Assembly (NCBI GenBank): GCA_026545225.1
Contig: CM048846.1
Span: forward strand, 83,655,270-83,719,269
DNA from: Cornus controversa
Taxonomy: Eukaryota > Streptophyta > Magnoliopsida > Cornales > Cornaceae
Direction: 5' to 3'
Length of the DNA stretch: 64,000 nt
Shown: positions 1 to 11,443 of the stretch, piece after piece
How positions within the stretch are numbered: position 1 is the first letter of the stretch
Layout: every line of letters starts with the position of its first letter
The notes under the pieces: model-generated
The model's input: the letters and a program-made list of their open reading frames with translations, nothing else
Databases searched by the model: none
Told to the model about the DNA's origin: nothing
Position numbers and translations under genes: made by a program

Positions 1-36
1 TCGTGCGCGAACATTCATAACTTTCACTTCGTCAGT

Positions 37-48
37 TGGTATCAGAGC
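37..48 (+). other. LTR-retrotransposon primer-binding site
   Basis: The motif TGGTATCAGAGC is the plant minus-strand primer-binding site complementary to initiator Met-tRNA. It usually follows directly on the 3' end of a 5' LTR. The roughly 34 bases before it should therefore be the tail of an LTR that continues outside the window. The gag-like remnant that follows supports this reading. Confidence 0.7.
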
Positions 49-329
49 TTGTTTTTTCTAGTTCGATGGCAATTGGTTGTTTTGGTAACACCCACTTTCA
101 ACGTGAAGGCCCCTTGGGCAGCCATGCATACCTAAGAATGGCGATTTGATGAACATTGTAGACAGATTGCTGGTTTTGGAATTGGTGGCAACTAGGTTTC
201 GTAGTCCAGTTTGGGATCGTGTTGGAGTTGTTCCTCATAGCTAACCAAGTATTGGTTATGTTCCTGTACATCTATGCAGGCCTCTAGCCTTTGCAGATTA
301 TTCTGATGATGAGGAGTTTGGATTCAGAT

Positions 330-778
330 GAGTAGTGGCAAATCGATCAAGATAAATGCAACGAAATCTATAAATATCCAGACAATCGTAACTTTCAAAG
401 AAAATTTGATCTACTCATTTTTGTAGAAGTTTTATTATTAAGGAAGTCTTGTATTGGCTAAAAAAAGTTGAAGAATTTTTTTAGTATTTTGATATACCCG
501 AAACAAAAGCAAGTTCCACTTGTACCTTTCAAGTTTTAAGGATGTGCTTCAGCTTAGTGGGATCAGACACAAACTAACCGGATGAGGCAAGAAAAACAAC
601 GTGTGCGATCATCATACAAGATGAAAAAGTTGATAATAGCTAAGTTTCTACCACTAAATTATGAGCAAACGATATATAACAAGTATCAGAATTGCAGCAG
701 AGAGGTTTTATCTGTCATCGAGTCAACGAAGGTGAGTAGTGACAATTTTGTAGTAGCATCCAGTGATTGTCAATAGAT
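330..778 (+). pseudogene. Ty3/Gypsy gag fragment (decayed)
   Basis: Conceptual translation gives pieces typical of plant Gypsy Gag (retrotransposon gag family). Around 451-510 there is YWLKKVEEFF, a stop codon, then YFDIPE, matching the common (D/E)WL-x-VEKFFDYMDIPE pattern. From about 582 comes a stretch containing KMKKLIIAKFLPLNYEQ and YQNC, the usual KMK-x-L--RFLP-x-YEQ and YQNC positions. At least one stop and a frameshift separate the blocks, so it is not functional. The distance from the binding site at 37 fits a normal gag position. No protease or reverse transcriptase follows, so the element is truncated. Confidence 0.7.
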
Positions 779-780
779 TG

Positions 781-1640
781 ATTGTGAGGGAAATTTTATT
801 GTTTCGCCTCTAGTAGTTGAAGATGACACCTTATCCATGCAACGCAGCTAAGAGATAAACTGGGTGGGTTCCACCCCCAAAAAAAATAAAAATAAAAAGA
901 CAAGAGAAAAGAAAAAAATAAAATAAATAGTAAAAAAGTATGTGAGTGAGCCGTGCCCCTAGGGCGTGGCCAAATTTGGCTATGCCCATGGGGCGCGGCC
1001 GAGAAAGGAAAGACTAGGGCCCATACCCCAATTAGCCCAGTTTTGACCAATTTGCACGTATTTGCACGTATTTGCACTATGATCATTCGATTTTGCACAG
1101 TAAGTGTAAAATTAGGATTAATTGGTTTACAAAAAATTTTAGATTTTCTTGGCTTGCACACAAATTAATTTTCAAATTAAATTTACTTGGGCACTAAGCT
1201 TACTTAGGCTTCAAGTCCTTTGCTCTATAAATACATTGAGCGTACATAGTGTAAATGGCGGAAAAATAAATTCCAAAAAATTGATCAGCTCTCTCTCTCA
1301 AATATTTATACAGTATATATACACACACAATATATTCGTACTCTCTCTCTCCCAAATAAATCCAGAAGGTCCAGCAATCACTACCAGAAGCCAAGAAAGG
1401 CAGAGATCAACTCCTGTCCAAGTAAACGACATAAACAAGGGTGATACTTATCCAGGTAGGTATTCTGTAAACCCTTGTTTTATTTATTTATTTTATTGTA
1501 TCTCTTCTTCTACTCCTTTTGTGTATGGCCTCATGATTGTGTGCATGAACCCTCACTCTTTCTCCAACATGTATTCAAATGGTATGCATGATGGTGGTTA
1601 TTTGTCGTCATGTGTATATGAGATGGTTGGTCTCTTTAAC
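781..1640. other. Unassigned stretch with a GC-rich hairpin
   Basis: No gene is supported. Around 950-1005 an unusually GC-rich block contains an imperfect inverted repeat centred on GGCCAAATTTGGC, embedded in otherwise AT-rich DNA. A TATA-like string (CTATAAATA) lies near 1214, followed by CT-rich sequence, so this could be the promoter part of an LTR belonging to the Gypsy remnant upstream. It does not match the few LTR bases seen at the window start, so the link is unproven. ORFs here are low-complexity. Confidence 0.3.
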
Positions 1641-1860
1641 TAGGGGTGGCAAAATGGTTGCTGACCTGCCAACCCGCCCAGATCCGCCCACTAATAAATG
1701 GATTTGAGTGACCTATTTTTCTATATAGGTCATAAATGGGTTGGATAATAATTCACCCATTAATTCAAAGATTATGTGAGTTGGATATGGTACCCATATC
1801 CAACCCATATTCAACCTATGTTCCACCCATTATCATATAAAAGACTCAAATGTATAAATA
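1641..1860 (+). mobile_element. hAT-type MITE, left end only
   Basis: The stretch starts with TAGGGGTGGCAAAATGG and continues with repeated ACCCGCCC/ATGGGT words, the standard left end of a very common plant non-autonomous hAT family. No matching right terminus was found nearby, so the element is truncated or has been overrun by the CT-rich repeat that follows. Confidence 0.5.
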
Positions 1861-1884
1861 TTGTCTTATTTCATACAATCTCAT

Positions 1885-2220
1885 ATTACCTCACCCTTTC
1901 TCTCTCTAAATTATCTCTCTCTTCTATGCCTACTGCCCCACCCTTTCTCTCTCTAAATTATCACTCTCTCTCTCTAAATTATCGCTTTCTCTCATGATCT
2001 CTCTCTTTATCTTCACCTCTTTAAATTCTCTTTCTCTCTTATTTCCTCTATACATACTGCCTCGCCCTTTCTCTCTCTAAAATCTCTCTTTCTCTTCATG
2101 CTGTCTCACTCACTCTCTCTCTAAATAATCGCTCTCTCATGATCCCTCTCTCTTTCTCTTCGACTCTCTCACTATCCCCCCCCCCTTCTCTCTCTAAAAT
2201 CTCTCTTTCTCTTCATTTGC
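1885..2220. repeat. CT-rich minisatellite
   Basis: Degenerate tandem copies of a unit resembling CTTTCTCTCTCTAAATTATC, mixed with CTCTCT tracts. The repeat is strongly strand-asymmetric (pyrimidine on +). Translated ORFs over it are repetitive and not genes. Confidence 0.75.
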
Positions 2221-2688
2221 TATTATTGTCTTTAAAAAAAAAAGCCTAATTAATGGCTTAAATGTTTGTGTTTAAACCACTAAATTATAGATTATAGAAT
2301 AAAATTATATAGTCTTATGTAAGTGGCTATTAATATTAGCTCAAGTTGGCAATTAAAACGTACTGCTGCTAATACACTTGCTACTGTTATTCCAATAGCT
2401 AGCATCTATTGAAATTGACTTCTCGATCTTATTTTATCAACAACATCAGAATATCAATTACCACTAATCAATTCAATCTAATAAACTCTTAGTGGGTAGT
2501 TTACAACTCAGCTTTTAATATGATATATAACAATTAATTTCAAGGCATCAGCAAATGGTTTTATATACTATTATATATGTACTAATATTTTTTATTTCTC
2601 CCAAAAATCGTAAGGAACCGAACTGTGTGCACCCTTATATATGTACTTCTCTCTGTTTTATACCATATGTGCATAGATCGATCATTAT
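2221..2688. other. AT-rich stretch, no gene seen
   Basis: No coding, RNA or clear repeat signal. Near 2615-2640 the words GGAACCGAACTG and GTGCACCC resemble the right end of a TAGGGGTGCAC-type hAT MITE, but no partner end was identified. Confidence 0.3.
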
Positions 2689-2967
2689 TTATACACATAT
2701 ATGTATTAAACCATAACTAATATGTATATAAGTTGGAGTTGCCTTTAAGGCCGATATCTGCTTTATTGGTGGTGGCGACGACAACAGTGAGGGGCAGCGG
2801 CAAGGTAGAGAGTTAGAATTTTGGTTTGAAAGAGAGGTCATGGAATGAAGAGCAGTAGTGGTTTGTTTGATACGGTTAGGGTTTGAGTAGGGAAGTAGAA
2901 GAAGAGAGTGAGATGGGTTGGAGGAAAGGATGGTGTGAGTGACCATAGCAGCCAGTGCGGTTTGCAT
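2689..2967 (-). pseudogene. Possible first exon with plastid transit peptide
   Basis: The minus strand encodes 92 residues starting MQTALAAMVTHTILSSNPSH, rich in Ser, Thr, Leu and Pro and nearly free of acidic residues, as in chloroplast transit peptides. The sequence before the ATG holds CCCTAA words and CT tracts as in plant 5'UTRs. The last third (about residues 78-92) looks like random AT-rich translation, so real coding probably ends near residue 75. I found no convincing splice donor or downstream exon, so this is probably a stranded gene fragment. The protein family is not recognised. Confidence 0.3.
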
Positions 2968-3696
2968 CGTTTGGGAAAAGAGAGAGATATTAGGGTTTAG
3001 GGATTGGAGATAGAGAGAGAGACTCGTGAATGGCCCATATACACTAGTAGGAGAATCGCTAATGGATAGAGAGAGAAATTTGTGTTTATTAGGGTTTAGG
3101 TTAACATAAAAGATGAGTATGACCCATTTTAATTTTTTTTAAACTTTTGAATAGATGTCAAATTTTTATTGGTCTATGTCACCTATCAGGAGGACCAACT
3201 TGGTCCTGATAGGTAAGACCCAAGTATTTTCCTTAGGAAGTCTTACTTTTAGGATAGTTTTTTCAGTTTAAGTCCTAAACCACTACATCTTCCATTTATA
3301 CCCTTACTAAATAAAAGAAAAATTTTGTAATTATAAATTTATTTAAAAATTGATATATAATCTTTTTGTTTTTTGGCTAACATTCCCTCTTTCAAAAGGA
3401 GGGTAGCATTGTCCCCATTTTTTTTGGACAAATATCTCCTTAATATATAGTTCTAGCTCTCTTATGATTAGGGTTATTTTAGGTTATTTCTGATTTTAGA
3501 TTGATGTGTCTTTTTGTCACAATTTTGCAACCACTTTCACAAACTACTCATCAACGACCATGCTTCCATGGTTTTCGGCGACCATGGGATCCATTGATTC
3601 CGGTGATGTATTCTGCCACCAACACCATAACCACAACTATTGACCTCAAGGTTTTAACCCAAAGTTATTTAGGTAATTTTGATAATAACAACCTAT

Positions 3697-4125
3697 TGTA
3701 AGGACCGTGACCACTTTTGGCTTATTTTTTATTTTATTTTCAATTATTGTCATATATGACTTAAATGATTATATATGTGTTTTAAAATGTGAAATACGTG
3801 TTTAGGGACTTGTATAAAGGTTCAAAAAAGTTTTGAGAATATTTGAAAATTTTTGAGTTTTCGGGTTGGGCGAGCCCGGGACGTGGGTCCTGTGGGCCCA
3901 AAAAATTCGAAAGTGTTGGAATGATGCGCCACAAAATAATTGATGCGCCACAAAATCGATTTTGAGTAGATAGGAGTTACCGAAAGTGAAAATGGAGTCC
4001 AGGCAAGTTTAGTGAAAGGTTAGTGGCATTTTTGTAAATAATGGAGTTAGGTTTATAAATAGCAAAGAAGAGAATGTTGAATGAATTCATTTCGCTCATT
4101 CTCATCAGCCGTGAGAGAAGAAATA

Positions 4126-4163
<38 letters not shown>

Positions 4164-6285
4164 CATTTTCTTCCTTTTTCATTGAATTAGAGAGGCTTAG
4201 GGCAGGAATTAGAAGATCCCAAAGAAGAGAGAATCGGTCCACGCATTAAGGGCTCGAGATTGGTCTGATTAGAATCAAATTCAGACAAAGTTAAGTTTGG
4301 TGAGAATTTGGCTTGGAATTGAAGTAGGGATGTTCTCTCCACCTTATCATCGATTTCTTATGAATTGATGTGATTTGAGTTGATTAGCATGTTTAGAAAT
4401 GTTAGAAAGTAGGTCTTACATCCTTAAATTATGCTAATTCTTATTAATTGATATTATTGTTGAATTCAAATGCATTTGAATGTGTATCAAAGTGATTGTT
4501 ATATGAATTGTGTATACATGACTATGTGTTAGCAATTGTGGATGAATGTTACCTTATTACATGAGTTATAGTTGTGGAGATTATGTTGTACATGATGCAT
4601 TTTACATGTTTGATAGAATACCTGAAAATGATATTTTCTATAAATATTACATCAATATATACATGGAAATACATGTTTTAGTATGGAAAATAAGTGGCTT
4701 ATGATGTATTTGGAATACAGAATTGTTGCATTATTATATACATGGAAACACATGTTTTAGCATGGAAAATAAATGGCTTATGATGCACTTGAAATTGTAT
4801 GTTTTGCCATACTTGAACCCTATGTGAATGATTGTTGATTTTGGGAGGAGGTCAGAAAGTAATGAGGGCATATCCTTAGGGTGCAATGTCCGAAACTTAG
4901 CCAATGTGGTTCCTTCTAGACCATCAGGTTAGTAACCCGTAAAGTTGGATATGATTCCTTCTAGACCCTCGGGTTAATAGCCCATAAAGTTGGATATTTC
5001 AGATAATTGGCTTAATTAGCGCTTATCCGATGATTCTACGAATACTCTCACTTTGTACGATTTCGAACTTATGTGCCACTTTGTTTGATTCAAAATTTAT
5101 GTGATTTAGTGTTTAAGTCTTATTGTTGAATTGTGATATTCATATTAATGCTTGCATGACCTTTTACTTAAATTGAGCATTGTTGAGTATGTGTTCCATT
5201 TAAGCATTGAATTAAAATTCCTTGAGCATGTGCATTATCGTATGCCATGTAGAGTGTAAAAATGCCATGATAGCTTCTCACGAGTATTGGAAGTATGTCA
5301 TGTAGTACATAGGGATGCCATGATTGCATTCATGTAGCTTTCATCGAGTCGATGCATAAGTTGGTTTGGGTATCTCTACTAGGCATATTGATGTTCACCC
5401 CCCATTCCCCAAATATTTTACAGATAAGGCATCGATCGTTGATGGAACTTGAAGCGTGCGAATCAAGGAATCTATATTATGTGGCTACAGTTTATGGTAT
5501 GCTTTCATATGCCATGTTTAGGCATTTATCGAACTTGAAATTTGGATTTAAGTATTGGATTTTATATGTATGAGCCACGTTTGGTGTTGAAACCAATTGA
5601 GAACAAGATATGAGATTTATGTTATGTTGGATTTCATTCCTTTACATAGTATAATTATGTTTATCTTATCGTTTATCCATGATGTGATTCAAAGGTGTAA
5701 TTTGGAGTTGTGTATGGTACTATAGCTTTCCCTAGATGATTACAATGCTGTATGATCAATTCTTCGATGTCAGAATGAAATTGGGACTTAAATTGGATCA
5801 AGAAATAGACTAAGTGAAGTTGCAAGATCTTCTGCAGGAAAGCATTTCGATCGTGTGAAATTCCCATTTTGCATGTTCGAAACTTTTAGATTGTGCGAAA
5901 ATATCTTCGCTTGTGCGAAAAATTGCAAAATGTCAAAAGTCCCAAATGTCAAAACACTTCGATAGTACTTCACGAGTACTTCGATCAATCGAGAATTTCG
6001 ATCATGCGAAATTGAGGTTTCGATCGTGTGAAACATTTCGATTGTGCGAAAAATTATAGACCACTATAAAGTTGGATATGCAGATGTGGCTAGGTGTGGG
6101 GCTCATTAAGGTTAGTTGAGGTTGAGTTGTGCACATACTTGTGCAATAATAGAATTATGCTTCCGCTGATTTATGAGTTGATGGTTTAGATTAAATGATC
6201 ATTATGACATTCCGGTGAGAAAATTGACGCATTGAAAAGATAAAGGCTTCCGCAATAAGTCATGGCCCAGGGTTGGGGCGTGACA
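3697..6285 (+). mobile_element. Ty3/Gypsy LTR (about 2.6 kb), nested
   Basis: It begins TGTAAGGACCGTGACC and ends GGGGCGTGACA, the usual TG...CA ends of long plant Gypsy (chromovirus-like) LTRs. TTGGTATCA, a Met-tRNA binding-site variant, follows at 6288. A TATA box (TATAAATA) lies at 4054. Internal landmarks include an AT microsatellite (about 4122-4163) and a local duplication around CCTTCTAGACC (4910-4990). No gag or pol follows. A second LTR-end-like GGGGCATGACA occurs at 6389-6399, so an internal deletion probably removed most of the element. No clear 5-bp target duplication was found. Confidence 0.6.
5845..6053. repeat. Interspersed palindromic 16-mers in the LTR
   Basis: At least five variants of TTTCGATCGTGTGAAA (for example ATTGTGCGAAAA, TTTCGATCATGCGAAA) occur within about 200 bp. 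Each half is TTTCG...CGAAA, so every unit is a short palindrome. It lies inside the 3' part of the Gypsy LTR. Confidence 0.6.
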
Positions 6286-6399
6286 ACTTGGTATCAATGA
6301 TGATATCGAGGTATGATTATTGTTGATGATTGTTGATGTTTTACTTAATCACCTCCATTTTTCCATGCCCTTCTGGGTGTTAAAAATCGGGGCATGACA
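6286..6399 (+). other. Primer-binding site and residual Gypsy leader
   Basis: TTGGTATCA at 6288-6296 follows the LTR end by two bases. About 90 bp of leader-like sequence then runs to another LTR-terminus-like GGGGCATGACA. This suggests the internal region collapsed by deletion, leaving only leader plus an LTR tip. Confidence 0.4.
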
Positions 6400-6879
6400 G
6401 AATCCCATAGCCACGATGTTAAAAAATCGACGACAGTTTGAATCGCTCTAAATCAAATCTTGTGGATTTCCTATAGCCACCGCCTTAAGAAAAAACCTCT
6501 ATTCTGCCAGTGATCGTCACCGAGAGAGGGGACAATTTTGATGAGCTGTAAGAGAGTCGATAAGTGCATATTTTAATGATTTGGAAGTCGACAGTGGAGG
6601 CAATGTCAAGGTTGGTCATCCGGCAGTGGTGGGGTTGGTATTGTCTAGTGGTGGTGTGGTTTAAGGCCAAGGCTCGGCGGCAACAAGGTTGGTTCGACAA
6701 TGGCATTTGAGAGGGAGATGATACACGATGCGAGAAATTGAGAGAGAAGCTGTGAAGAGGTTAAATTACATGAATGTCCAATTTTTTTATGATGTGACAG
6801 ATTTTATTGGAGTTATATTTGTCTAAAAAAAATGGGACACTACTATCCTCCTCCTGAAAGAGGGGATGTTAGCTCCCAA

Positions 6880-6899
6880 CCCCCCCCCCCCCCCCCCCC
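6880..6899. repeat. Poly(C) run of 20
   Basis: An uninterrupted cytosine tract in the right arm of the inverted-repeat element. The left arm has no counterpart, so it arose after the element formed. Its length is likely to vary and is prone to sequencing error. Confidence 0.8.
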
Positions 6900-7229
6900 T
6901 TATATTCTTTTAAGTTTTTGTTAGTTAATATTATTGCGTTATGAGTTTAAATAATAATAAATTTAATTTAAATTCAATTCAAAAACTCTTTTGTAGAATA
7001 CACAATTTTAGTAAAAATAAAAAATAAAATGTATTTTTTTATCTTTATGCAATTTTTATGTCTAATTTTGTAAGAGTATATATAAAAGTTTGAGTCCAAA
7101 TTTTATATGTAATGTAAGAAGAGTATATATTATTAAGGGCATAAGTGAAAGATTTAGTGGTTTAGGATTTAAATGAAAAAAAAAACTCAGAATTTATTGT
7201 ACCTAAAGAAAATTTTTAGTACTTGTGAC

Positions 7230-7689
7230 TTTTGTTCATTTTTCCAAGAGGAGTGCTAGGGACTTAAGCGACTACCCTTTTACAGCCGCTCTACTCATTA
7301 GTGAAAACCAATCTCAAGTAATTAATGTTTTTTGTGTGTAATAAATGTGTTATTTTTTCATTCAAGAATATGCCTTTCTAGTTTTAAGATATTTACACTA
7401 GTGTCATCAACAAATAAATAAAATTATAGTGGTCATAAAGTGGTTCTTCAATTTTAAAAGAAAAATATATTCTTTAACTAAATTAGGAACCAAGATTTAT
7501 AAAATATTTTTATGGGAGGCGATATCCAACTCCCTTTTTTAACAATTGCACTCCACTGGTCTTTTTATTTTAAATGAAATGACAAAAAGGTCCTTAAACT
7601 AATTAATTGATCATTTTTTATTTTATAATGCCATAACTATCATTTATACTATAAATTTTAACTTTTTTTTAATATGAATTTTAACCTTT
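7230..7689. other. AT-rich stretch, no gene seen
   Basis: Nothing beyond AT-rich intergenic sequence is supported here. Confidence 0.4.
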
Positions 7690-8035
7690 TTTTTTAATAT
7701 CAAAAGAGATAATTTATTCGAATAAATTTTTTTGGCTCATTTCTTTCTGTACTATATATATATTTTTGGGGTCCTATCAAAGGAAATAATTTTTTCAACA
7801 GAGATAACATTTTTTTTGTCTTGTCAAAAAAGATAATTTATTCAAAAAAAAAAAATAGATTTTTTTCTCTCTAATTCCTGTCAAAATAGATAAATATTCA
7901 ATGAAGATAACTTTTTTTTTTGTCCGGTCAAAAGAGACAATTTATTCAATATGTATAACCTTTTTTTTTTTGGGTACTCTCAAAAGAGAATTCTTTTTAT
8001 GTATTTTTTTTTTATCCTTTCAAATGAGACCAAAG
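7690..8035. repeat. Degenerate T-rich tandem repeat
   Basis: About six irregular copies of a 50-60 bp unit containing a poly(T) tract followed by words like TCAAAAGAGATAATTTATTC. The copies are well diverged and vary in poly(T) length. ORFs over this stretch are poly-Phe artefacts. Confidence 0.6.
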
Positions 8036-8399
8036 ACATTAAATATCGGAGACCGAGAGAATGATATTGAAAGGGTAGTTATGTAATTTTTTTAAAAAAT
8101 AATCATCCACTTATAAAGTGTGGAAGTGTCTTTTCATTTAGGATATGAGTGCAAATGTAAAAAATCGAGTGCAAATATAGCCCCTCTATTTTTATATACT
8201 AATTAATTACAAATTTAAAAAAATTATATAACAAATTATTACAATAAGTATATAGATTAATATAAAAAAATTATTATTAAAAATACAAAACAATGAACAG
8301 AGGAAGCCAATGTCCTGACACTCCTCTTTTCCCAAATGCAAAAGTAGAAAATGAAAGTCGCTGTTAAAGGCCAATATTCTCCTAAAAATTGTCACCTAA
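8036..8399. other. AT-rich stretch, no gene seen
   Basis: Non-coding. The phrase GAGTGCAAAT occurs twice around 8147-8176, but nothing larger could be recognised. Confidence 0.3.
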
Positions 8400-8639
8400 T
8401 GTCATCCTATATTTCAGGTACTCTCTGATCACACACGACGCAACCCACCTCTCTCACTCTCTCTCTATCTCTTTTGATGGAGAGATGTTGAGACTAGAGT
8501 CGCTCACAAATCTGTGTCCTCATCTGCCTTCTCTCTCTGGTTCACATTTAAGTTATCTAACCACGTCTCTCTATAATATATACATATATAAATATATAAC
8601 AATGTTTTAGTATTAGATCTACTACAGACCAACCATAGT

Positions 8640-8963
8640 TGATTGTGTTGTACTCGAACTCTCTCTAATGTGGCTCTGATTCTTTAAAGGTTCAGTGCTA
8701 TAGCCTATATATACATATGTTTTCACTGCCTCAATCGCTTAAGATTCATATGTTGGAAATGAGTGCAGATTGATTTGTCATTTGGTAATCCAGATTTTTT
8801 CACCAATATCTCTTAACACACACAGTCATACCTATCTATTGATCTAATTTTTATTCCTATTGTTTTTCTCTTTAAGGATTCACTGTCCAAGTTTCTTGCT
8901 AAAAGCCGATTTGTTTGGTTCAAATCCTTGCATCTATCTTTGGTGGGAGTTAAGCCGGCTAGG
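8640..8963 (+). promoter_or_regulatory. Candidate promoter and 5'UTR exon of the BOU gene
   Basis: A TATA-like string (CTATATATACATATG) near 8706 is followed by mixed-composition sequence without the AT bias of the flanks. This ends at GCTAGG|GTAAGGTT, a strong splice donor at 8963/8964. The coding ATG at 13579 is immediately preceded by a splice acceptor, so an upstream non-coding exon must exist, and this is the best candidate I see. It would imply a leader intron of about 4.6 kb. Transcript data would be needed to confirm it. Confidence 0.3.
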
Positions 8964-9696
8964 GTAAGGTTCCTTGTTTTCTTTTAAAGCGTTTTATATT
9001 CTTTATTTTCAAATTTTCTGTGTTATTCAATGTCATCGAATCTGCAAAATTTGTTGTACTGACTGATGTTATGATTCAGTGAGTTTAGGTTCATTTGGGT
9101 TTCAATTCTTTGGTCATATCAATGCGTTTAGACTTCATTTGGGTTTCAATCTTATGGTCATAGAGTCATAGACTGTAAAACTGGGTGTTGCGTGAAGATG
9201 TTGTTTGATTGGATTGAGGAATTCTGTTATATCATTTGATACATGTATAAACTGGTGTATGCATTTCATTCTGGCTCCATTTTGTTTGGTCTTATATCAG
9301 AGCTCATAATTTAATTGCTGCACATAAAGTGAATCTTCAGAGCTTTTTGTTACTTTTCAAAATATATTATATTTGATGATAATATCACATATCTTATCGA
9401 AGAAACAAAGATAATATCACATGTTTCACAATGCTATATAATAATTTATACTTTGGACTATTGCAATGTGGCTTTTATCAGTTTGATTGTTTGAAAATTA
9501 GTGCTCAAAATAGCTCAGTTTTAGCAGAATTTTGGATGTCTGTTGTTCTCAGCAGCAAATTTAGGGAAAGTTATGTTAGAATTAATTTGACACAAAATAA
9601 TAATTTTGTTACAGTTAAACTAAATTAGGGTTTAGAAAAAAGCTTATGGATTGAAACATGCAATATTGCACTTTCCTTGGACACGATTTCCTCCTT

Positions 9697-10151
9697 CTAT
9701 ACTAGGTTGGTGGTGTTTATGATACTCCTGGAGAGCTTGTGTGTAGCTAAGGCTTTCCCATGAATCGCAATCACCCTTACAGTCAACTTGTTAAAAAAAA
9801 AATGAAGTAATTGATAAGGAATGAGAAAAGATGGAGAACAAAGTTGTATATCGGAGGGCAAGAGAAGAGAACACATTCTGTTTTCACTTTTTCTCTCTTT
9901 AACTAAGGTTATTGGAATATGGTGATGTCGCCTGAAACTTCTCCCACAGCTACAATTGTCAATTAGAGAACAACTAAAATATACGTGGGTTGCAAAATTA
10001 TATACCAAGCCAATCAAATAGAAGTTAGTGCATGTTTGTGAGACCTTAGTCAGGATGCATAGGGGAGTCAACCTATGAGCATAGAAGAGCATGGTACCAC
10101 TGCCTCTCTCTAAGGTAAGATACTAAAGTGAAAAATTTAATTACTCCAACA
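9697..10151 (-). mobile_element. Possible Copia-type LTR, minus strand
   Basis: Read on the minus strand, ATGGGAGAT|TGTTGGAG near 10151 matches the polypurine tract plus LTR start of many plant Copia elements. The following 450 bp hold TTAGAGAGAGGCAGTGG-type leader sequence. The far end is uncertain and no partner LTR was found. The 131-residue minus ORF across it resembles nothing known. Confidence 0.3.
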
Positions 10152-10832
10152 ATCTCCCATATGATTTAAAATTTATAACAAATAAGGAAAGAATATTTTT
10201 CATGTAATTGGTTATTACAATGAACAACACTTTTTATGTTATTCTAGAGATTTAGATGTATTTTGCATGTATTTTTTCTATTTCTTTCTGTTTCTTGTAC
10301 TAATTCAAGTATATCTTATAATTCAAATTCAATATGATATATCATATGGAAAAGTACAGAAGAAACTGATACTTGATATGATACTTGATTTAGCAACTAT
10401 GTCTGCCATGAGTGCCACCTCTATTCCAAACTCAAAATTTCTTTCCTTTCTATTCTTCACCTCTGCCACTAATCTTGGCCTCGCCAAAATGAAAGAGCAA
10501 CAAACATGCATCACATAGACTTCTAGTACATGTTCATTTTTGGTGAAAGGCCATCCCTGAACTCTGTACACACCACTATAAAATCTATCAGAAAAGGGGA
10601 GTAAAGGATTGTTACAATGAAAGTTCTTGAGATTTATATTAATAAGGAAGCCTCTGTATGTGCTAGGTTATTGGGGATATGGTTACTGTGTATGCTTCGA
10701 AAAAAGAGTTTTTCCACAATCATTTCTTGTGGTCTTTAACCTAGTTGATAACCTTGTTGTGGTACACTTGGTTTCTGCTGTGATAAATCTTCGATTATTG
10801 ACTAAAGATCTCATGTTTTGCAATTCGTTATG
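10152..10832. other. Presumed intronic stretch, nothing recognised
   Basis: Between the candidate Copia LTR and the next repeat I see only AT-rich non-coding sequence, probably within the BOU leader intron. Confidence 0.3.
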
Positions 10833-11443
10833 ACATAGTTGATATATTGGATACATATTTTTTAAGGCCAAGGCACAACAAGGCTCAATTTAAGGCATGA
10901 CCCTGATTGAAGTAAGACACGCATGTAATAAAAATGAAATTTAAATATAAGTATAGAAAAGAAAAAATTAAAATATGCGACAAAAACTAGTCAAGTGTGA
11001 AATAATTGAATTTTTCAGCATATAAATTATGTGGATTAACTAAATTAATATATATATCTTTTCAGTTGTATAAAAATTCAATGAAGTCAATTTACATTTG
11101 GAACAATTCAAGATATGCAACATAAAAACTCAAAAGTTTTTAAAAAATGGAATCTTTTACATATAAACATGGTGAATTAAGTAAATCAATGCACATAAAT
11201 CCTTTCCATCATATATACGATAGGATTAAAAGTGTGATCCATCAAATATTACCATGATGCGATGTAGATCACTTTTTTTTTCTTTTTCCCCGAGTCGTAA
11301 GCCTGCTAAAAAAATGAGAGCATGAAAGCTTGATGTGAACTTGGCTGAAGAGGCATGGCTTGTAGTAGGTTGAGGTGCTCCGTTTGAATTCTAATGACCT
11401 TGGGGATTTTTTTGGAGCCTAGGGCGCGCCTTTAACAACTATG
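10833..11443. mobile_element. Possible degenerate hAT-like element
   Basis: The right side ends GGCGCGCCTTTAACAACTATG, whose reverse complement starts CATAGTTGTTAAAGG, a terminus seen on plant hAT-like elements. The left side reads CATAGTTGATATATTGG and then AAGGCCAAGGCACAACAAGG. Similarity between the ends is partial and no target duplication is clear. Confidence 0.3.

Larger units (their letters stand above)
3224..7229. mobile_element. Large element with long inverted terminal repeats
   Basis: The outer 200-400 bp on each side are degenerate inverted copies. The left side reads TTTAAGTCCTAAACCACTA, later CATTCCCTCTTTCAAAAGGA and CCATTTTTTTTGGACAAATA. The reverse complement of the right side reads TTTAAATCCTAAACCACTA, CATCCCCTCTTTCAGGAGGA and CCATTTTTTTTAGACAAATA, in the same order. 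The interior is non-coding apart from a nested Gypsy LTR. The long, diverged arms suggest a Mutator-like or foldback non-autonomous element. A target-site duplication is not obvious, so the ends are approximate. Confidence 0.55.

Noticed and set aside
796-1168. Open frames on both strands over 796-1168
   Set aside because: Low complexity (poly-Phe/Leu on minus), no domain, and placed over an A-rich tract and a GC hairpin.
1149-1643. 164-codon plus frame
   Set aside because: Starts without ATG context and runs through CT repeats and AT tracts; no recognisable protein.
5845-6053. CRISPR-like array
   Set aside because: Repeats are short, variable and irregularly spaced inside a plant LTR; the DNA is eukaryotic.
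9697-10092. 131-codon minus frame
   Set aside because: Lies within a probable LTR; residue content looks random and no family is recognised.
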